From the NCBI GenBank assembly GCA_947304405.1, contig CAMZBB010000019.1, positions 1 to 34,462 of the forward strand: DNA of 34,462 nt. Reading direction: 5' to 3'. Shown here in pieces: positions 6,242 to 15,754 of the stretch. This DNA is from an uncultured Clostridia bacterium (lineage in GTDB: Bacteria; Bacillota; Clostridia; Saccharofermentanales; Saccharofermentanaceae). Position numbers and translations under genes: made by a program. Every line of letters begins with the position of its first letter. Within the stretch, counting starts at the first letter, position 1. Under the pieces are notes generated by a model, which was not told the origin of the DNA, did not search any database, and saw only the letters and a program-made list of their open reading frames with translations.

Positions 6242-9037
6242 ATGAGTTTAGTAACAAGCATTTTCGGTACGCATAGCGATCACGAACTTAAGAGGATCAA
6301 GCCCATCGTTGATTCTGTAATGGGTTTGGAAGAAGAGTATTCAAAGCTTAGTGACCATGATCTGGCCGCCAAGACGGATGAGTTTAAGAAAAGACTTGCT
6401 GACGGTGAGTCTTTGGACGATATCCTTCCTGAGGCTTTCGCTACGGTAAGGGAAGCTTCCTGGCGTGTTCTGGGCATGAAGCCTTACAGAGTACAGGTTA
6501 TCGGCGGAATCATCCTTCATCAGGGAAGAATCGCGGAAATGAAGACGGGTGAAGGTAAGACGCTCGTTGCAACAATGCCTGTTTACCTCAACGCATTGAC
6601 CGGAAAGGGCGTTCACGTCGTAACGGTCAACGATTACCTCGCAAAGCGTGACTCTGAGTGGATGGGCAAGATCTATAAGTTCCTCAAGATGAGCGTCGGT
6701 CTTATCATTCACGATATCCCGAACCGCGACCGTAAGGGAATGTATGCCTGCGACATCGTATACGGAACCAACAACGAGTTCGGTTTCGACTATCTGCGTG
6801 ACAACATGGTCGTTAGAAAGGACCAGATCGCACAGCGTGAGCTCAATTACGCGATCGTCGACGAGGTCGACTCCATCCTGATTGACGAAGCAAGAACCCC
6901 GCTCATCATTTCAGGCAGAGGCGTTGAGTCTTCTGATCTTTATAAGAAAGCTGACGCTTTCGTTAAGACTCTCAAGTCTTTTACGGTAGTTGAGACTGAC
7001 GATAAGGTTGATATGGATGACCTGGTCGGTGATGCAGATTACGTTATCGACGAGAAAGCAAAGACTTCAGTCCTGACTGCAAACGGTATTGCCAAGGCCG
7101 AGAAGCATTTCGGCATCGACAACCTTTCCGATTCCGACAACTTCGACCTTCAGCACTATATCAATAACGCTCTCAAGGCTAACGGAAACTTCAAGAAGGA
7201 CGAGCAGTACATCGTTCAGGACGGCGAAGTAATCATCGTTGACGACTTTACCGGCCGTCTGATGCCGGGACGCCGTTACAGCGACGGTCTGCATCAGGCT
7301 ATCGAAGCTAAAGAAGGCGTTAAGGTTGCAAGCGAGAACAAGACACTTGCTACGATCACATTCCAGAACTTCTTCAGAATGTACACAAAGCTTTCCGGAA
7401 TGACCGGTACTGCTTATACGGAAGAAGCCGAGTTCAGACAGATCTATAACCTTGACGTTATCCAGATCCCTACAAACAAGCCCGTTATCAGACAGGATGA
7501 TTACGATGCTGTTTTCAAGTCCGAGAACGGTAAGTATTCGGCACTTCTCCGTACGGTAAAAGAAGCTCATGAGAAGGGACAGCCTGTTCTTGTCGGTACA
7601 GTAAGCGTCGATAAGTCAGAGCTCCTTTCCAGGATATTTACGAAATACGGAATCAAGCACAATGTCCTCAACGCTAAGAACCATATGCGCGAAGCTGAGA
7701 TCGTTGCTCAGGCAGGACGTAAGGGTGCCGTTACGATCGCAACCAACATGGCAGGCCGTGGTACGGATATCATCCTTGGCGGTAACGCTGAATTCCTCGC
7801 TCTCCAGGAGATGAGAAAACTCGGTTATACGGAAGAACTTATCGATGCTTCAACAGCTCACAACGAGACAGATGACGAGCTCGTTCTCGAAGCAAGGGAG
7901 AGATTCAGCTCACTTGAGAAGAAGTTCAAGGAAGAGCTTGCTCCTGAGGCTGAAGAAGTTAAGGAACTCGGCGGACTCTTCATCGTCGGTACAGAGCGTC
8001 ATGAGTCGAGACGTATTGATAACCAGCTCAAAGGTCGTGCAGGAAGACAGGGAGACCCCGGAAGATCAAAGTTCTTCCTTTCTCTTGAGGATGACCTCCT
8101 GAGGATCTTCGGCGGTGACCGTGTTACAGGCCTTGCCGACACTCTGGGCATCGAAGATGATATGGAGATCCAGTTCAAGTCTTTGTCCCGCATGATAGAC
8201 AGCTCACAGAAAAAGCTTGAAGCACTTCATTTCTCATCACGTAAGAACGTCCTTGAATATGACGACGTCAACAATGTCCAGAGAACTATCACTTACGAGC
8301 AGAGACGTCAGGTCATCAACGGTAACGACGTACATGACATCTATCTGCAGATGGTTGACCGTGTTGCATCGCGTATCGTAAATACATACGCTCTTGACGG
8401 AGTTATATCTCCTTCTGAAAGATATACTCTTGGAAGACAGCTTGAAGAGATCTTCGGCGACCTTGACATCGTCAAGAAGGTTCAGGGCGACGAATTTGAG
8501 CTCCCCGATGCAGATGATCTCGCTGAGCAGATCGCAGAAGAAGCTAAGGAGATCATCGCTAAGAAGGATGAGGAAGTTACCCCTGAGGTCTTCAGAGAAG
8601 CTGAGCGTCAGATCCTCCTTCGTACGGTCGATCTTAAGTGGATGGACCACATCGATGCTCTTGATCAGCTTTCACAGGCTATCCGTATGCGCAGCGTAGG
8701 CCAGCATGACCCTGTTGTTGAATATAAGCTCGAGGGTTCTGCAATGTTCGAAGAGATGAACGAGGCTATCCAGAATGATGCCGTTAAGTTCATCATGAGA
8801 GCAAAGTTCACACCTGAGTCTGATTTCGAGGCTAAGGAAGTTGCCAAGAACGTATCTGAGGGTCACGGCAAGGAAGCTGCTGTTACGCCTTCTTCTGCTT
8901 CAACACCCATTCAGGGCACTGCTGCTTCAAACGAGACAAGACAGCCTGTCAGAAGAGAAGCGGGCAGGGTAGGCAGAAATGATCCGTGCCCTTGCGGTTC
9001 CGGCAAGAAATATAAGGATTGCTGCGGTAAGAAATAA
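6242..9037 (+). CDS. secA: Protein translocase ATPase SecA
   Basis: A protein of 931 residues. SecA drives unfolded preproteins through the SecYEG channel by ATP hydrolysis at the inner face of the membrane. Visible landmarks are the Walker A motif MKTGEGKT (residues 100-107), DEVD of motif II (207-210) within VDEVDSILIDEARTPL, motif TNMAGRGTDI, the motif VI arginine finger region (QLKGRAGRQGDPG), the preprotein-crosslinking and helical-scaffold regions, and a C-terminal zinc finger (Cys 916, 918, 927, 928 in CPCGSGKKYKDCC) that binds SecB or ribosomes. Length and zinc tail mark it as canonical SecA1, not an accessory SecA2. The start codon directly follows the yerC stop; its own stop overlaps the punA start by one base. 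Confidence 0.98.
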   Translation: MSLVTSIFGTHSDHELKRIKPIVDSVMGLEEEYSKLSDHDLAAKTDEFKKRLADGESLDDILPEAFATVREASWRVLGMKPYRVQVIGGIILHQGRIAEMKTGEGKTLVATMPVYLNALTGKGVHVVTVNDYLAKRDSEWMGKIYKFLKMSVGLIIHDIPNRDRKGMYACDIVYGTNNEFGFDYLRDNMVVRKDQIAQRELNYAIVDEVDSILIDEARTPLIISGRGVESSDLYKKADAFVKTLKSFTVVETDDKVDMDDLVGDADYVIDEKAKTSVLTANGIAKAEKHFGIDNLSDSDNFDLQHYINNALKANGNFKKDEQYIVQDGEVIIVDDFTGRLMPGRRYSDGLHQAIEAKEGVKVASENKTLATITFQNFFRMYTKLSGMTGTAYTEEAEFRQIYNLDVIQIPTNKPVIRQDDYDAVFKSENGKYSALLRTVKEAHEKGQPVLVGTVSVDKSELLSRIFTKYGIKHNVLNAKNHMREAEIVAQAGRKGAVTIATNMAGRGTDIILGGNAEFLALQEMRKLGYTEELIDASTAHNETDDELVLEARERFSSLEKKFKEELAPEAEEVKELGGLFIVGTERHESRRIDNQLKGRAGRQGDPGRSKFFLSLEDDLLRIFGGDRVTGLADTLGIEDDMEIQFKSLSRMIDSSQKKLEALHFSSRKNVLEYDDVNNVQRTITYEQRRQVINGNDVHDIYLQMVDRVASRIVNTYALDGVISPSERYTLGRQLEEIFGDLDIVKKVQGDEFELPDADDLAEQIAEEAKEIIAKKDEEVTPEVFREAERQILLRTVDLKWMDHIDALDQLSQAIRMRSVGQHDPVVEYKLEGSAMFEEMNEAIQNDAVKFIMRAKFTPESDFEAKEVAKNVSEGHGKEAAVTPSSASTPIQGTAASNETRQPVRREAGRVGRNDPCPCGSGKKYKDCCGKK

Positions 9038-9873
9038 TGATCGAAGATAAGGAAAAACACCTTGAATCAGTTAGGCGCGCCGGCGATTACATCAAAGGCC
9101 TTCTGGGCGGACGAAAGATACCTGAGATATGTATAGTCTTAGGTTCCGGTTTAGGCCCCCTGGCCGGTTCTTGCGAAGAGTATTTTTCCGTACCTTATTC
9201 AGATATTCCGGGTTTTCCCAGATCCACGGCTCCCGGACATGCCGGAAAGCTTATCGTTGGATCCTTGTCCGGCAAGGACGTCTTCATGATGAGCGGCAGA
9301 TTCCACTATTATGAAGGCTATCCGGTTGAGACCGTAGCTTTCTACGTCAGAGTCCTTGGTTCGATCGGGGTAAAGACCCTGTTTCTTACCAATGCCGCAG
9401 GCGGCATAAAGACAGAATCTGTTCCCGCGTTCGTTGCAATAGAGGATCACATATCCTTCTTTGCCGATCCCGTATTGAGAGGTCCGAACATCGAAGAATT
9501 CGGTACAAGGTTTCCTGATCAGAGCAATGTTTATGACAAGGAACTTATCTCGCTCCTTGAAGAATGCGCAAAAGATCTGGGAATAAAGCTTTCACGCGGC
9601 GTTTACGCATATACGAAGGGGCCTCAGTATGAGACTCCCGCAGAGATCCGTGCTCTTAGTATAATGGGGGCTGACTGCGTCGGAATGTCAACAGTTCCGG
9701 AAGCGATATGTGCATCTCACATGGGACTTCGCATTGTCGGAATGTCTTGTGTTACCAACCTGGCTGCAGGGATTTCCAAAGGCCCGCTTTCCGAGAAAGA
9801 AGTACTCGATAACGCGGCAGCCGCTTCAGAGCAGAGCTGCGCGCTCGTAAAGGAATTCATCAGAAGACTATAA
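9037..9873 (+). CDS. punA: Purine nucleoside phosphorylase, class II (trimeric) type
   Basis: A protein of 278 residues. It cleaves inosine or guanosine with phosphate to the free base plus ribose-1-phosphate in purine salvage. The phosphate site GSGLG is near residue 36, the family motif HAGKLIVG follows, then FHYYEGY, TNAAGGI, the base-binding glutamate in YETPAEIR, and CVTNLAAGIS with the asparagine that reads the 6-oxo purine; these point to the low-molecular-mass PNP family rather than the hexameric DeoD family. The ATG overlaps the secA stop codon (TAATGA), indicating translational coupling. Thirteen bases separate it from an S-adenosylhomocysteine hydrolase, which releases adenosine; class II enzymes usually prefer 6-oxopurines, so a direct handover would need an adenosine deaminase. 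Confidence 0.95.
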   Translation: MIEDKEKHLESVRRAGDYIKGLLGGRKIPEICIVLGSGLGPLAGSCEEYFSVPYSDIPGFPRSTAPGHAGKLIVGSLSGKDVFMMSGRFHYYEGYPVETVAFYVRVLGSIGVKTLFLTNAAGGIKTESVPAFVAIEDHISFFADPVLRGPNIEEFGTRFPDQSNVYDKELISLLEECAKDLGIKLSRGVYAYTKGPQYETPAEIRALSIMGADCVGMSTVPEAICASHMGLRIVGMSCVTNLAAGISKGPLSEKEVLDNAAAASEQSCALVKEFIRRL

Positions 9874-9891
9874 AATAAAGGAGCTTTGGCA

Positions 9892-11145
9892 ATGTTTAAT
9901 CACGAAGTTAAGGATATAAGCCTTGCACCTTATGGACTTGAGAAGATCGAATGGGCTTACCGCAATATGCCGGTGCTTCGTGCTATCGAAGCCGAACTGA
10001 TTGAAAAACAGCCTTTCAAGGGACTCAAGATATCCGTTTCGGTTCATGTTGAAGCAAAGACTGCATGCCTTGCCAGAGCACTTGCAAGAGGCGGAGCAGA
10101 GGTCTCGATCACCGGATGCAATCCGTTATCTACTCAGGATGATGTTGCCGCGGCTCTTGCAGCAGGCGGCATGATGAACGTTTATGCAGTTCATGGTGAT
10201 TCTGAAGAAGAATATTTCGGCAGACTCAAGAAGACTCTTGAATTCGGTCCGGACATCGTTATCGATGACGGCGGCGACTTAGCTCTCCTTCTTCATTCTG
10301 AAATGAAGGATCTGGCACCTAATGTCATCGGCGGTTGTGAAGAGACAACGACCGGTGTACACCGTTTGGAAATACTGAAAAAAGAGGGAAAGCTCGCTTA
10401 TCCCGTCATTGCCGTTAACGATGCAAGATGCAAGCACCTTTTCGATAACAGATTCGGTACGGGTCAGTCCGTTTGGACGGCCATTATGGCTACCACGAAT
10501 CTTGTTGTGGCTGGAAAGACCGTTGTCGTTGCAGGTTACGGAATGTGCGGCAGGGGAGTTGCGATGAGGGCAAAGGGCCTCGGAGCAAAAGTCATCGTTA
10601 CCGAGATAGATCCCGTAAAGGCGTGTGAAGCCCTTATGGAAGGCTATTCAGTCATGACGATGGACGAAGCTGCTCCCTTGGGTGATTTCTTCGTTACCGT
10701 TACCGGCTGCAAGGACGTTATCGTTGAGAGGCACTTCCTAGCAATGAAGGACGGCGCAGTTTGCTGCAATGCCGGACACTTTGACTGTGAAGTCAGCATG
10801 AAGGACATCAAGAAGATGGCTGTGTCCGAGTCTGAATTACGACATAACGTCGTAGGTTATAAACTCACGAACGGAAATACGGTCTGCGTTATTGCAGAGG
10901 GAAGACTTGTCAATCTTGCTTCGGGAGACGGACATCCGGTCGAGATCATGGACATGAGCTTTGCTTTGCAGGCACAGTCTGCCATGTATATCGCAACGCA
11001 GCCTTCAAGGCTCCCCATTGACGTATATCAGACTCCTGAAGTCATTGACAACAGGGTTGCGGAGATTCTTCTGAAGACCAAGAACATTAAGATAGACGAA
11101 CTGACTGAAGAACAGAAGAAATACATTTCTTCCTGGGATTTTTAA
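9892..11145 (+). CDS. ahcY: Adenosylhomocysteinase (S-adenosylhomocysteine hydrolase)
   Basis: A protein of 417 residues. It splits S-adenosylhomocysteine reversibly into adenosine and homocysteine using bound NAD, removing the product inhibitor of methyltransferases. The N-terminus (HEVKDISLAPYGLEKIEWA) is family-typical; further landmarks are HVEAKTACL, DIVIDDGGD, the FGTGQS block, the NAD-binding motif GYGMCGRG, and NAGHFDCEV. The length suits the shorter bacterial/archaeal form lacking the insertion found in proteobacterial enzymes. ATG 9892 is chosen over an upstream TTG at 9886 because AAGGAG (9878-9883) is eight bases away. The stop overlaps the start of the acyl-CoA ligase by one base. 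Confidence 0.96.
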   Translation: MFNHEVKDISLAPYGLEKIEWAYRNMPVLRAIEAELIEKQPFKGLKISVSVHVEAKTACLARALARGGAEVSITGCNPLSTQDDVAAALAAGGMMNVYAVHGDSEEEYFGRLKKTLEFGPDIVIDDGGDLALLLHSEMKDLAPNVIGGCEETTTGVHRLEILKKEGKLAYPVIAVNDARCKHLFDNRFGTGQSVWTAIMATTNLVVAGKTVVVAGYGMCGRGVAMRAKGLGAKVIVTEIDPVKACEALMEGYSVMTMDEAAPLGDFFVTVTGCKDVIVERHFLAMKDGAVCCNAGHFDCEVSMKDIKKMAVSESELRHNVVGYKLTNGNTVCVIAEGRLVNLASGDGHPVEIMDMSFALQAQSAMYIATQPSRLPIDVYQTPEVIDNRVAEILLKTKNIKIDELTEEQKKYISSWDF

Positions 11146-12788
11146 TGTCTGAGAATCCTTTATCAGAATATAACGGACTTACCATATACGAATGCATTAA
11201 GTCCAAAGCCGAAGAATATAAAGATCTTACCGCGCTGGAATATTACGGAAACAAGATCTCTTATGCTTCGTTGATCGCGGACATAGACAGATGCGCCTCT
11301 GCCATGTATCTTTACGGCGTCAGGCAGGGAATGCATGTCGCCGTGATCCTGCCGAACATTCCGCAGGCTGTTTTCATTTTCTATGCATGTTCCAAGCTTG
11401 GTGCCGTATGTGATCTTATCCATCCGTTGTCTTCGGTCAGGGAACTTAAGTCATATATTGAAATGACGAACCCGAAGATCGTGTTCGTTTACGATGAATT
11501 ACCCGCAGGGATAACTGTTCTTTCCGGGAAAGTTCAGAAAGCAGTTCTTGTAAGTCCTTCGGAATACCTTCCAAAAATGGCAAAACTGGCCTTTAAGATG
11601 AAATCCGGAGTCAAGAATCCCGCATTTATACGTTTCGAAACATTCCCGGAATTCTTCAAGGAAGGAACAAAACCGTTTGCATATAAAGAAGACGATCTTC
11701 CCGTTGCATCAGATCCGTGCGCGATGCTCTATACGGGAGGAACGACCGGAAAAGCAAAGGGCGTATTGCTTTCATCGTTTAATTTCAACAATAACGCGGA
11801 AGAAGCAATAGAGAGCTGCGAATGCCTGAGAAAAGGCGACAGGTTCTTGGCAGAACTTCCGATCTTCCACGGGTTCGGATTAGGAGTCTGTGTCCATACC
11901 GTACTCATGTACGGAGGTACGTCGATACTTCTGCCGGTATTTAAAGTTAAGAAGTTTGCCCAGCTTATCTCGAAATACAAACCTGCTGTAATTGCAGGCG
12001 TTCCCGCGATCTTCGGCGCTATCGTATCAGGAGATTCCAAAGATATCGACATGTCGTTTGTAAAGCTTGTTATCTCAGGAGGTGACAAGCTTCCTTCAGA
12101 TATACAGGACAAGATGAACGAGATATTGGCAAGCCATGGCAGCAAGGCGGTCGTAAGACAGGGCTACGGCCTTACTGAATGCCTTTCGGGCGTATGCCTT
12201 ATGCCGCCGGGATGCAAAGAACACAACTGCATAGGAAGGCCTTACCGCAATACCAGATTTAAGATCGTTGACCCTGAGACCGGCAGGGAACTTCCCAACG
12301 GTACGAACGGTGAGATCCTTATTTCCGGGCCTTCGGTCATGGTCGGATACTACAACGAACCTGAAGAGAACCGTGACACTCTCAAGATCGATGATGAAGG
12401 AGTTGTATGGCTTAGAACAGGTGACATGGGCAGGATCGGGGATAACGGTCTTTTATATTTCGAGTGCAGGATAAAGAGGATGATCATCACCAACGGATAT
12501 AACGTTTATCCGGGCGTTTTGGAAGATATCATCAGGTCTTGCTCAGGAGTCGCTGATTGTGCAGTCATTGGCGTTCCGGACGAGCTTAGAGGAGAAGTCG
12601 TCCGTGCTTATATTGTTTTCGATAAGGATGTAGATACCGATAGTACTCTTAAAGCAGTTAAGGAAGAGATGAATCTGTCGGTCTCTAAGTTTGCGGTGCC
12701 AAGGAGCTTTGTGGTGCTTGATGAGATCCCAAGGACTAAGCTGGGAAAAGTCGATATAAAGGCGCTGGAAGAATATAAACAGGAATGA
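11145..12788 (+). CDS. Acyl-CoA synthetase / AMP-dependent ligase (ANL superfamily)
   Basis: A protein of 547 residues of the adenylate-forming family, which activates a carboxylic acid with ATP and passes it to CoA. Visible are the P-loop YTGGTTGKAKGVLLS (about 196-210), the A5 motif YGLTE, the ribose-binding RTGDMG, the hinge region GYNVYPGVLED, and the C-terminal catalytic lysine in PRTKLGKVD. The overall look is that of long- or medium-chain fatty acid CoA ligases, but the substrate cannot be read from the sequence; an acyl-carrier or aryl acid is also possible. It is the last gene of the secA-punA-ahcY unit (one-base overlap with ahcY). No terminator is seen before the def promoter at 12802. 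Confidence 0.88.
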   Translation: MSENPLSEYNGLTIYECIKSKAEEYKDLTALEYYGNKISYASLIADIDRCASAMYLYGVRQGMHVAVILPNIPQAVFIFYACSKLGAVCDLIHPLSSVRELKSYIEMTNPKIVFVYDELPAGITVLSGKVQKAVLVSPSEYLPKMAKLAFKMKSGVKNPAFIRFETFPEFFKEGTKPFAYKEDDLPVASDPCAMLYTGGTTGKAKGVLLSSFNFNNNAEEAIESCECLRKGDRFLAELPIFHGFGLGVCVHTVLMYGGTSILLPVFKVKKFAQLISKYKPAVIAGVPAIFGAIVSGDSKDIDMSFVKLVISGGDKLPSDIQDKMNEILASHGSKAVVRQGYGLTECLSGVCLMPPGCKEHNCIGRPYRNTRFKIVDPETGRELPNGTNGEILISGPSVMVGYYNEPEENRDTLKIDDEGVVWLRTGDMGRIGDNGLLYFECRIKRMIITNGYNVYPGVLEDIIRSCSGVADCAVIGVPDELRGEVVRAYIVFDKDVDTDSTLKAVKEEMNLSVSKFAVPRSFVVLDEIPRTKLGKVDIKALEEYKQE

Positions 12789-12801
12789 AGATGACGGACA
12801 C

Positions 12802-12830
12802 TTGCCCGCAAAGGTTCTGAATCATATAAT
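12802..12830 (+). promoter_or_regulatory. Sigma-A type promoter of the def operon
   Basis: TTGCCC (12802-12807), 17-base spacer, perfect TATAAT (12825-12830). The start of transcription would fall near 12837, giving a leader of about 20 bases with GAGG ahead of ATG 12859. It probably serves the nine-gene run up to thiN. Confidence 0.75.
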
Positions 12831-12858
12831 TATTTATATTATTTAATGAGGTAGTTTA

Positions 12859-13347
12859 ATGGCTTTAAGAAATCTAGTAATCGAGGGAGATCCGCTCCTG
12901 CGCAAGAAGTCCCGTCCCGTTGACGAGATTACACCAAGGATCATTAAATTACTTGATGATCTGGCCGATACCATGTATTACGACAACAGAGGCATCGGCA
13001 TTGCAGCGCCGCAGGTCGGCGTGCTTAGACGTGTCTTTATCGTTGACGTCGGAGATGATCACGGAAAGATAGAATTTATCAACCCTGAGATACTCGAAAC
13101 GAGCGGCTCGCAGGTTGGAAGCGAGGGCTGCCTTTCAGTTCCCGGAAAGACTTGTGAAGTTGACAGACCTTTCTATGTTAAGGTCAAGGCTTTGGACCGC
13201 GAAGGCAACGAGTTCGTGTTAGAGGCAGAAGATCTGCTTGCAAGATGCATCTGCCATGAGAATGATCACCTTGACGGTATCCTTTTCATTGATAAGTCCG
13301 TTGACGGCAAAGTCTACAAGGCTGAATCAGACGACGAGGAGGAGTGA
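12859..13347 (+). CDS. def: Peptide deformylase
   Basis: A protein of 162 residues, normal for type 1 deformylases. It removes the formyl group from the N-terminal methionine of nascent proteins at the ribosome exit, using Fe2+ or another divalent metal. All three signature motifs are present: GIGIAAPQVG (residues 45-54), EGCLSVPG (89-96) with metal ligand Cys 91, and HENDH (133-137) with ligands His 133 and His 137 and catalytic Glu 134. It is the first gene of the operon and lies six bases before fmt, which makes the formylated initiator that this enzyme later trims. Confidence 0.97.
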   Translation: MALRNLVIEGDPLLRKKSRPVDEITPRIIKLLDDLADTMYYDNRGIGIAAPQVGVLRRVFIVDVGDDHGKIEFINPEILETSGSQVGSEGCLSVPGKTCEVDRPFYVKVKALDREGNEFVLEAEDLLARCICHENDHLDGILFIDKSVDGKVYKAESDDEEE

Positions 13348-13353
13348 TTCCTT

Positions 13354-14319
13354 TTGACTGATCCCCGCGATTTGAGAATCGTATTCATGGGCACCCCTGA
13401 ATTTGCAGCTGTCAATCTCAGGGCGCTCATATCTGCCGGCTTTAATGTCGTTCTCTGCTGCTGCCAGCCTGACAAACCGGTCGGAAGAAAGCAGATACTT
13501 ACTCCGCCGCCTGTTAAGGTTGAGGCGGAAAAAAGCGGCATAGAGGTCTATCAGCCTGCGACTTTGAGGACTGATGAGGCATTCGTTAAGATCTCCGAAG
13601 CAAAGCCTGACATGATCGTTACTGCCGCTTACGGCAAGATCTTACCCGTTTCAATATTGGAAATACCCAAGTACGGCTGCATCAACTGCCACGGCAGCCT
13701 TCTTCCAGAGCGAAGAGGCTCAGCTCCCGTGCAGAGGGCTGTTATGGACGGCGACAAAGTGACCGGTATTACCATAATGATGATGGCAGAAGGCATGGAT
13801 ACGGGGGATATGCTCGTTCAGAAAGAATTGCCGATCGGCCCCGACATGCACTCGGATGAACTCATGATGGCGCTTGCCGAACTGTCGGCTTCAATACTTC
13901 CAAAGGCTGTGACTGACCTTGCAGAAGGATTGCTGACGCCCGTCAAACAAGATGATTCCAAGGCTACATACTGTCCTCCGATAGCATCCGAAGAAGGTCA
14001 TTTTACATGGGATCTTCCGGCTTCTGTTATCCATAACAAAGTCAGGGCGCTCAGTTCATGGCCCGGTGCTTTTACGGAATCGGGAGACAGGAAACTCAAG
14101 ATCTATGATTCCAGAGTGGTCAGCGAACTACCGGAACATACAGATAAGGATCTGGCGGATAAGGCTTTGCCCGGCGTCATTGTCTACAGTAAAGGCCAAG
14201 ATCTGATAATTAAGTGCGGCGACGGGTTCCTTAAGATCCTCGAATTGCAGTTTGCAGGCGGAAAGAGGCTGGCTTCGAGGGACGTGGCGCACAATTACAA
14301 GCCCGGACAGACAATCTGA
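13354..14319 (+). CDS. fmt: Methionyl-tRNA formyltransferase
   Basis: A protein of 321 residues from a TTG start, supported by GAGGAGGAG about ten bases upstream and by the N-terminal motif RIVFMGTPEFAAV. It transfers a formyl group from 10-formyl-tetrahydrofolate to Met-tRNA for translation initiation. The formyl-transferase motif is INCHGSLLPERRGSAPVQRA with the catalytic Asn and His, followed by GMDTGDML with the catalytic Asp; the C-terminal OB-like tRNA-binding domain is complete. It sits directly behind def and 13 bases ahead of rsmB. Catalytic residues are all present. Confidence 0.97.
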   Translation: MTDPRDLRIVFMGTPEFAAVNLRALISAGFNVVLCCCQPDKPVGRKQILTPPPVKVEAEKSGIEVYQPATLRTDEAFVKISEAKPDMIVTAAYGKILPVSILEIPKYGCINCHGSLLPERRGSAPVQRAVMDGDKVTGITIMMMAEGMDTGDMLVQKELPIGPDMHSDELMMALAELSASILPKAVTDLAEGLLTPVKQDDSKATYCPPIASEEGHFTWDLPASVIHNKVRALSSWPGAFTESGDRKLKIYDSRVVSELPEHTDKDLADKALPGVIVYSKGQDLIIKCGDGFLKILELQFAGGKRLASRDVAHNYKPGQTI

Positions 14320-14332
14320 TCGAGGAGATCTT

Positions 14333-15754
14333 ATGAGCAATCAGATGAGATTCAAAAAGAAGGATATCTTACGCATCATCGAATCCGGCAATGAGAGGGA
14401 ATTGTGCTTTCTCATGCTGTATCAGGTGTATTTTGAAGGAGCTTTCTCTAATCTCGTCCTCAAAAAGGCCGACAAAGCGGCAGCTTCTCTCGGCAAAAAG
14501 CTCGATTTCACAAGAGCGATGCTTTATGGAACCTTAACGTATACTTTTACGATCGATTTTCTCATAAGGCACATAACCAAAGAAGAACCTGACGAGATGG
14601 ATCCTGTTACAAGGACATTGATCAGAATGGCCGTCTGGCAGCTTCAGTTCGGCGATAACATTCCTGATTATGCCGTTACGGATTCGTCTGTTGAGATAGC
14701 GAAAAAGTATAATCACAAGGTCTCGGGATACGTTAATGCGGTTGTCCGCAAATACGCTTCCGCTCCGGAGGCCAAGAAGTACTTAGAACAGTATAAGCCC
14801 GGCATCAGAACATCCTTGAAGCCTGAGATCTACGGCATTTTCAAGAAGGATTTCGGCAAGAGCCGCGCTTATGACATCGGAATGGCTTTCCTGAAGCCTT
14901 CCGGAACCACGATCAGGTTTGATTCTTCAAAGATAACTACAAAGGATCTTATCTCAGAACTCAGCGCCATGGGTATCAAAGCGGTCCCCGCTAAGATCAT
15001 TAAGGATGCAGTCGAGATAACCGGAGGCCTTAAGGGGCTTGAGAATTCCGAAATATATTCAAAATACGGAATGTTTATCCAGGGTGAAGCTGCCATGCTC
15101 GCTTCGCTGATAGCAGCGCCTTCGGAAGGAAATAAGATCCTTGACTGCTGTTCGGCTCCGGGCGGCAAGTCAACGCACATGGCTTCTTTGTGTCATGACA
15201 ACTGCAAGATCCTCTCCTGCGACATTAACGAGGCAAGACTTCAGCTCGTTACCGACAATGCTGAAAGGCTCGGCCTTAAGTCGATATCGGTTAAGTGTTG
15301 TGACGCCTCAAAGATCGCAAAAGAGAATAAAGATCAGCGAAAGTCCTTTGATCTTGTTTTGTGCGACGTACCATGCAGCGGACTGGGCCTTATCGGCAGA
15401 AAGCCCGATATCAGGGAGAAGATCACTTACGAACGTATTGAAGAGCTCCTTCCGATCCAGCAGGCTATCCTGGACAGTGCCGCGAAAATGGTATGTCCCG
15501 GAGGAACGCTCGTTTACTGCACCTGCACGCTCAACAGCGATGAGAATGAGAATCAGGTAAATGCTTTCCTTGAAGAGCACAAGAGCTTCCATACGGTATC
15601 TATCGGCAAATATCTGCCTGATACCATTTCGATGGATGATGACAGAAAAGAATCAGCCGATAACGGCATGATCACGCTTTATCCTGATACTGACGGCTGT
15701 GAAGGTTTCTTCATCTGCAGGATGGAGAAAGACAGAAAGGATGATTCCGAGTGA
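14333..15754 (+). CDS. rsmB: 16S rRNA (cytosine-967-C5)-methyltransferase RsmB
   Basis: A protein of 473 residues starting at ATG 14333, which has GAGGAG (14322-14327) at proper distance; longer forms would run into fmt. It methylates C967 of 16S rRNA with S-adenosylmethionine. Residues 1-150 form a NusB-like RNA-binding domain (with AVTDSSVEIAKKY and SGYVNAVVRK). The Rossmann methyltransferase follows: motif I DCCSAPGGKSTHM (from 271), motif IV DVPCSGLG with Cys 348, and motif VI with the nucleophile Cys 398 in YCTCTL. A terminal region similar to a PUA-type end is short. The stop overlaps the GTG of rlmN by four bases. Confidence 0.94.
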   Translation: MSNQMRFKKKDILRIIESGNERELCFLMLYQVYFEGAFSNLVLKKADKAAASLGKKLDFTRAMLYGTLTYTFTIDFLIRHITKEEPDEMDPVTRTLIRMAVWQLQFGDNIPDYAVTDSSVEIAKKYNHKVSGYVNAVVRKYASAPEAKKYLEQYKPGIRTSLKPEIYGIFKKDFGKSRAYDIGMAFLKPSGTTIRFDSSKITTKDLISELSAMGIKAVPAKIIKDAVEITGGLKGLENSEIYSKYGMFIQGEAAMLASLIAAPSEGNKILDCCSAPGGKSTHMASLCHDNCKILSCDINEARLQLVTDNAERLGLKSISVKCCDASKIAKENKDQRKSFDLVLCDVPCSGLGLIGRKPDIREKITYERIEELLPIQQAILDSAAKMVCPGGTLVYCTCTLNSDENENQVNAFLEEHKSFHTVSIGKYLPDTISMDDDRKESADNGMITLYPDTDGCEGFFICRMEKDRKDDSE

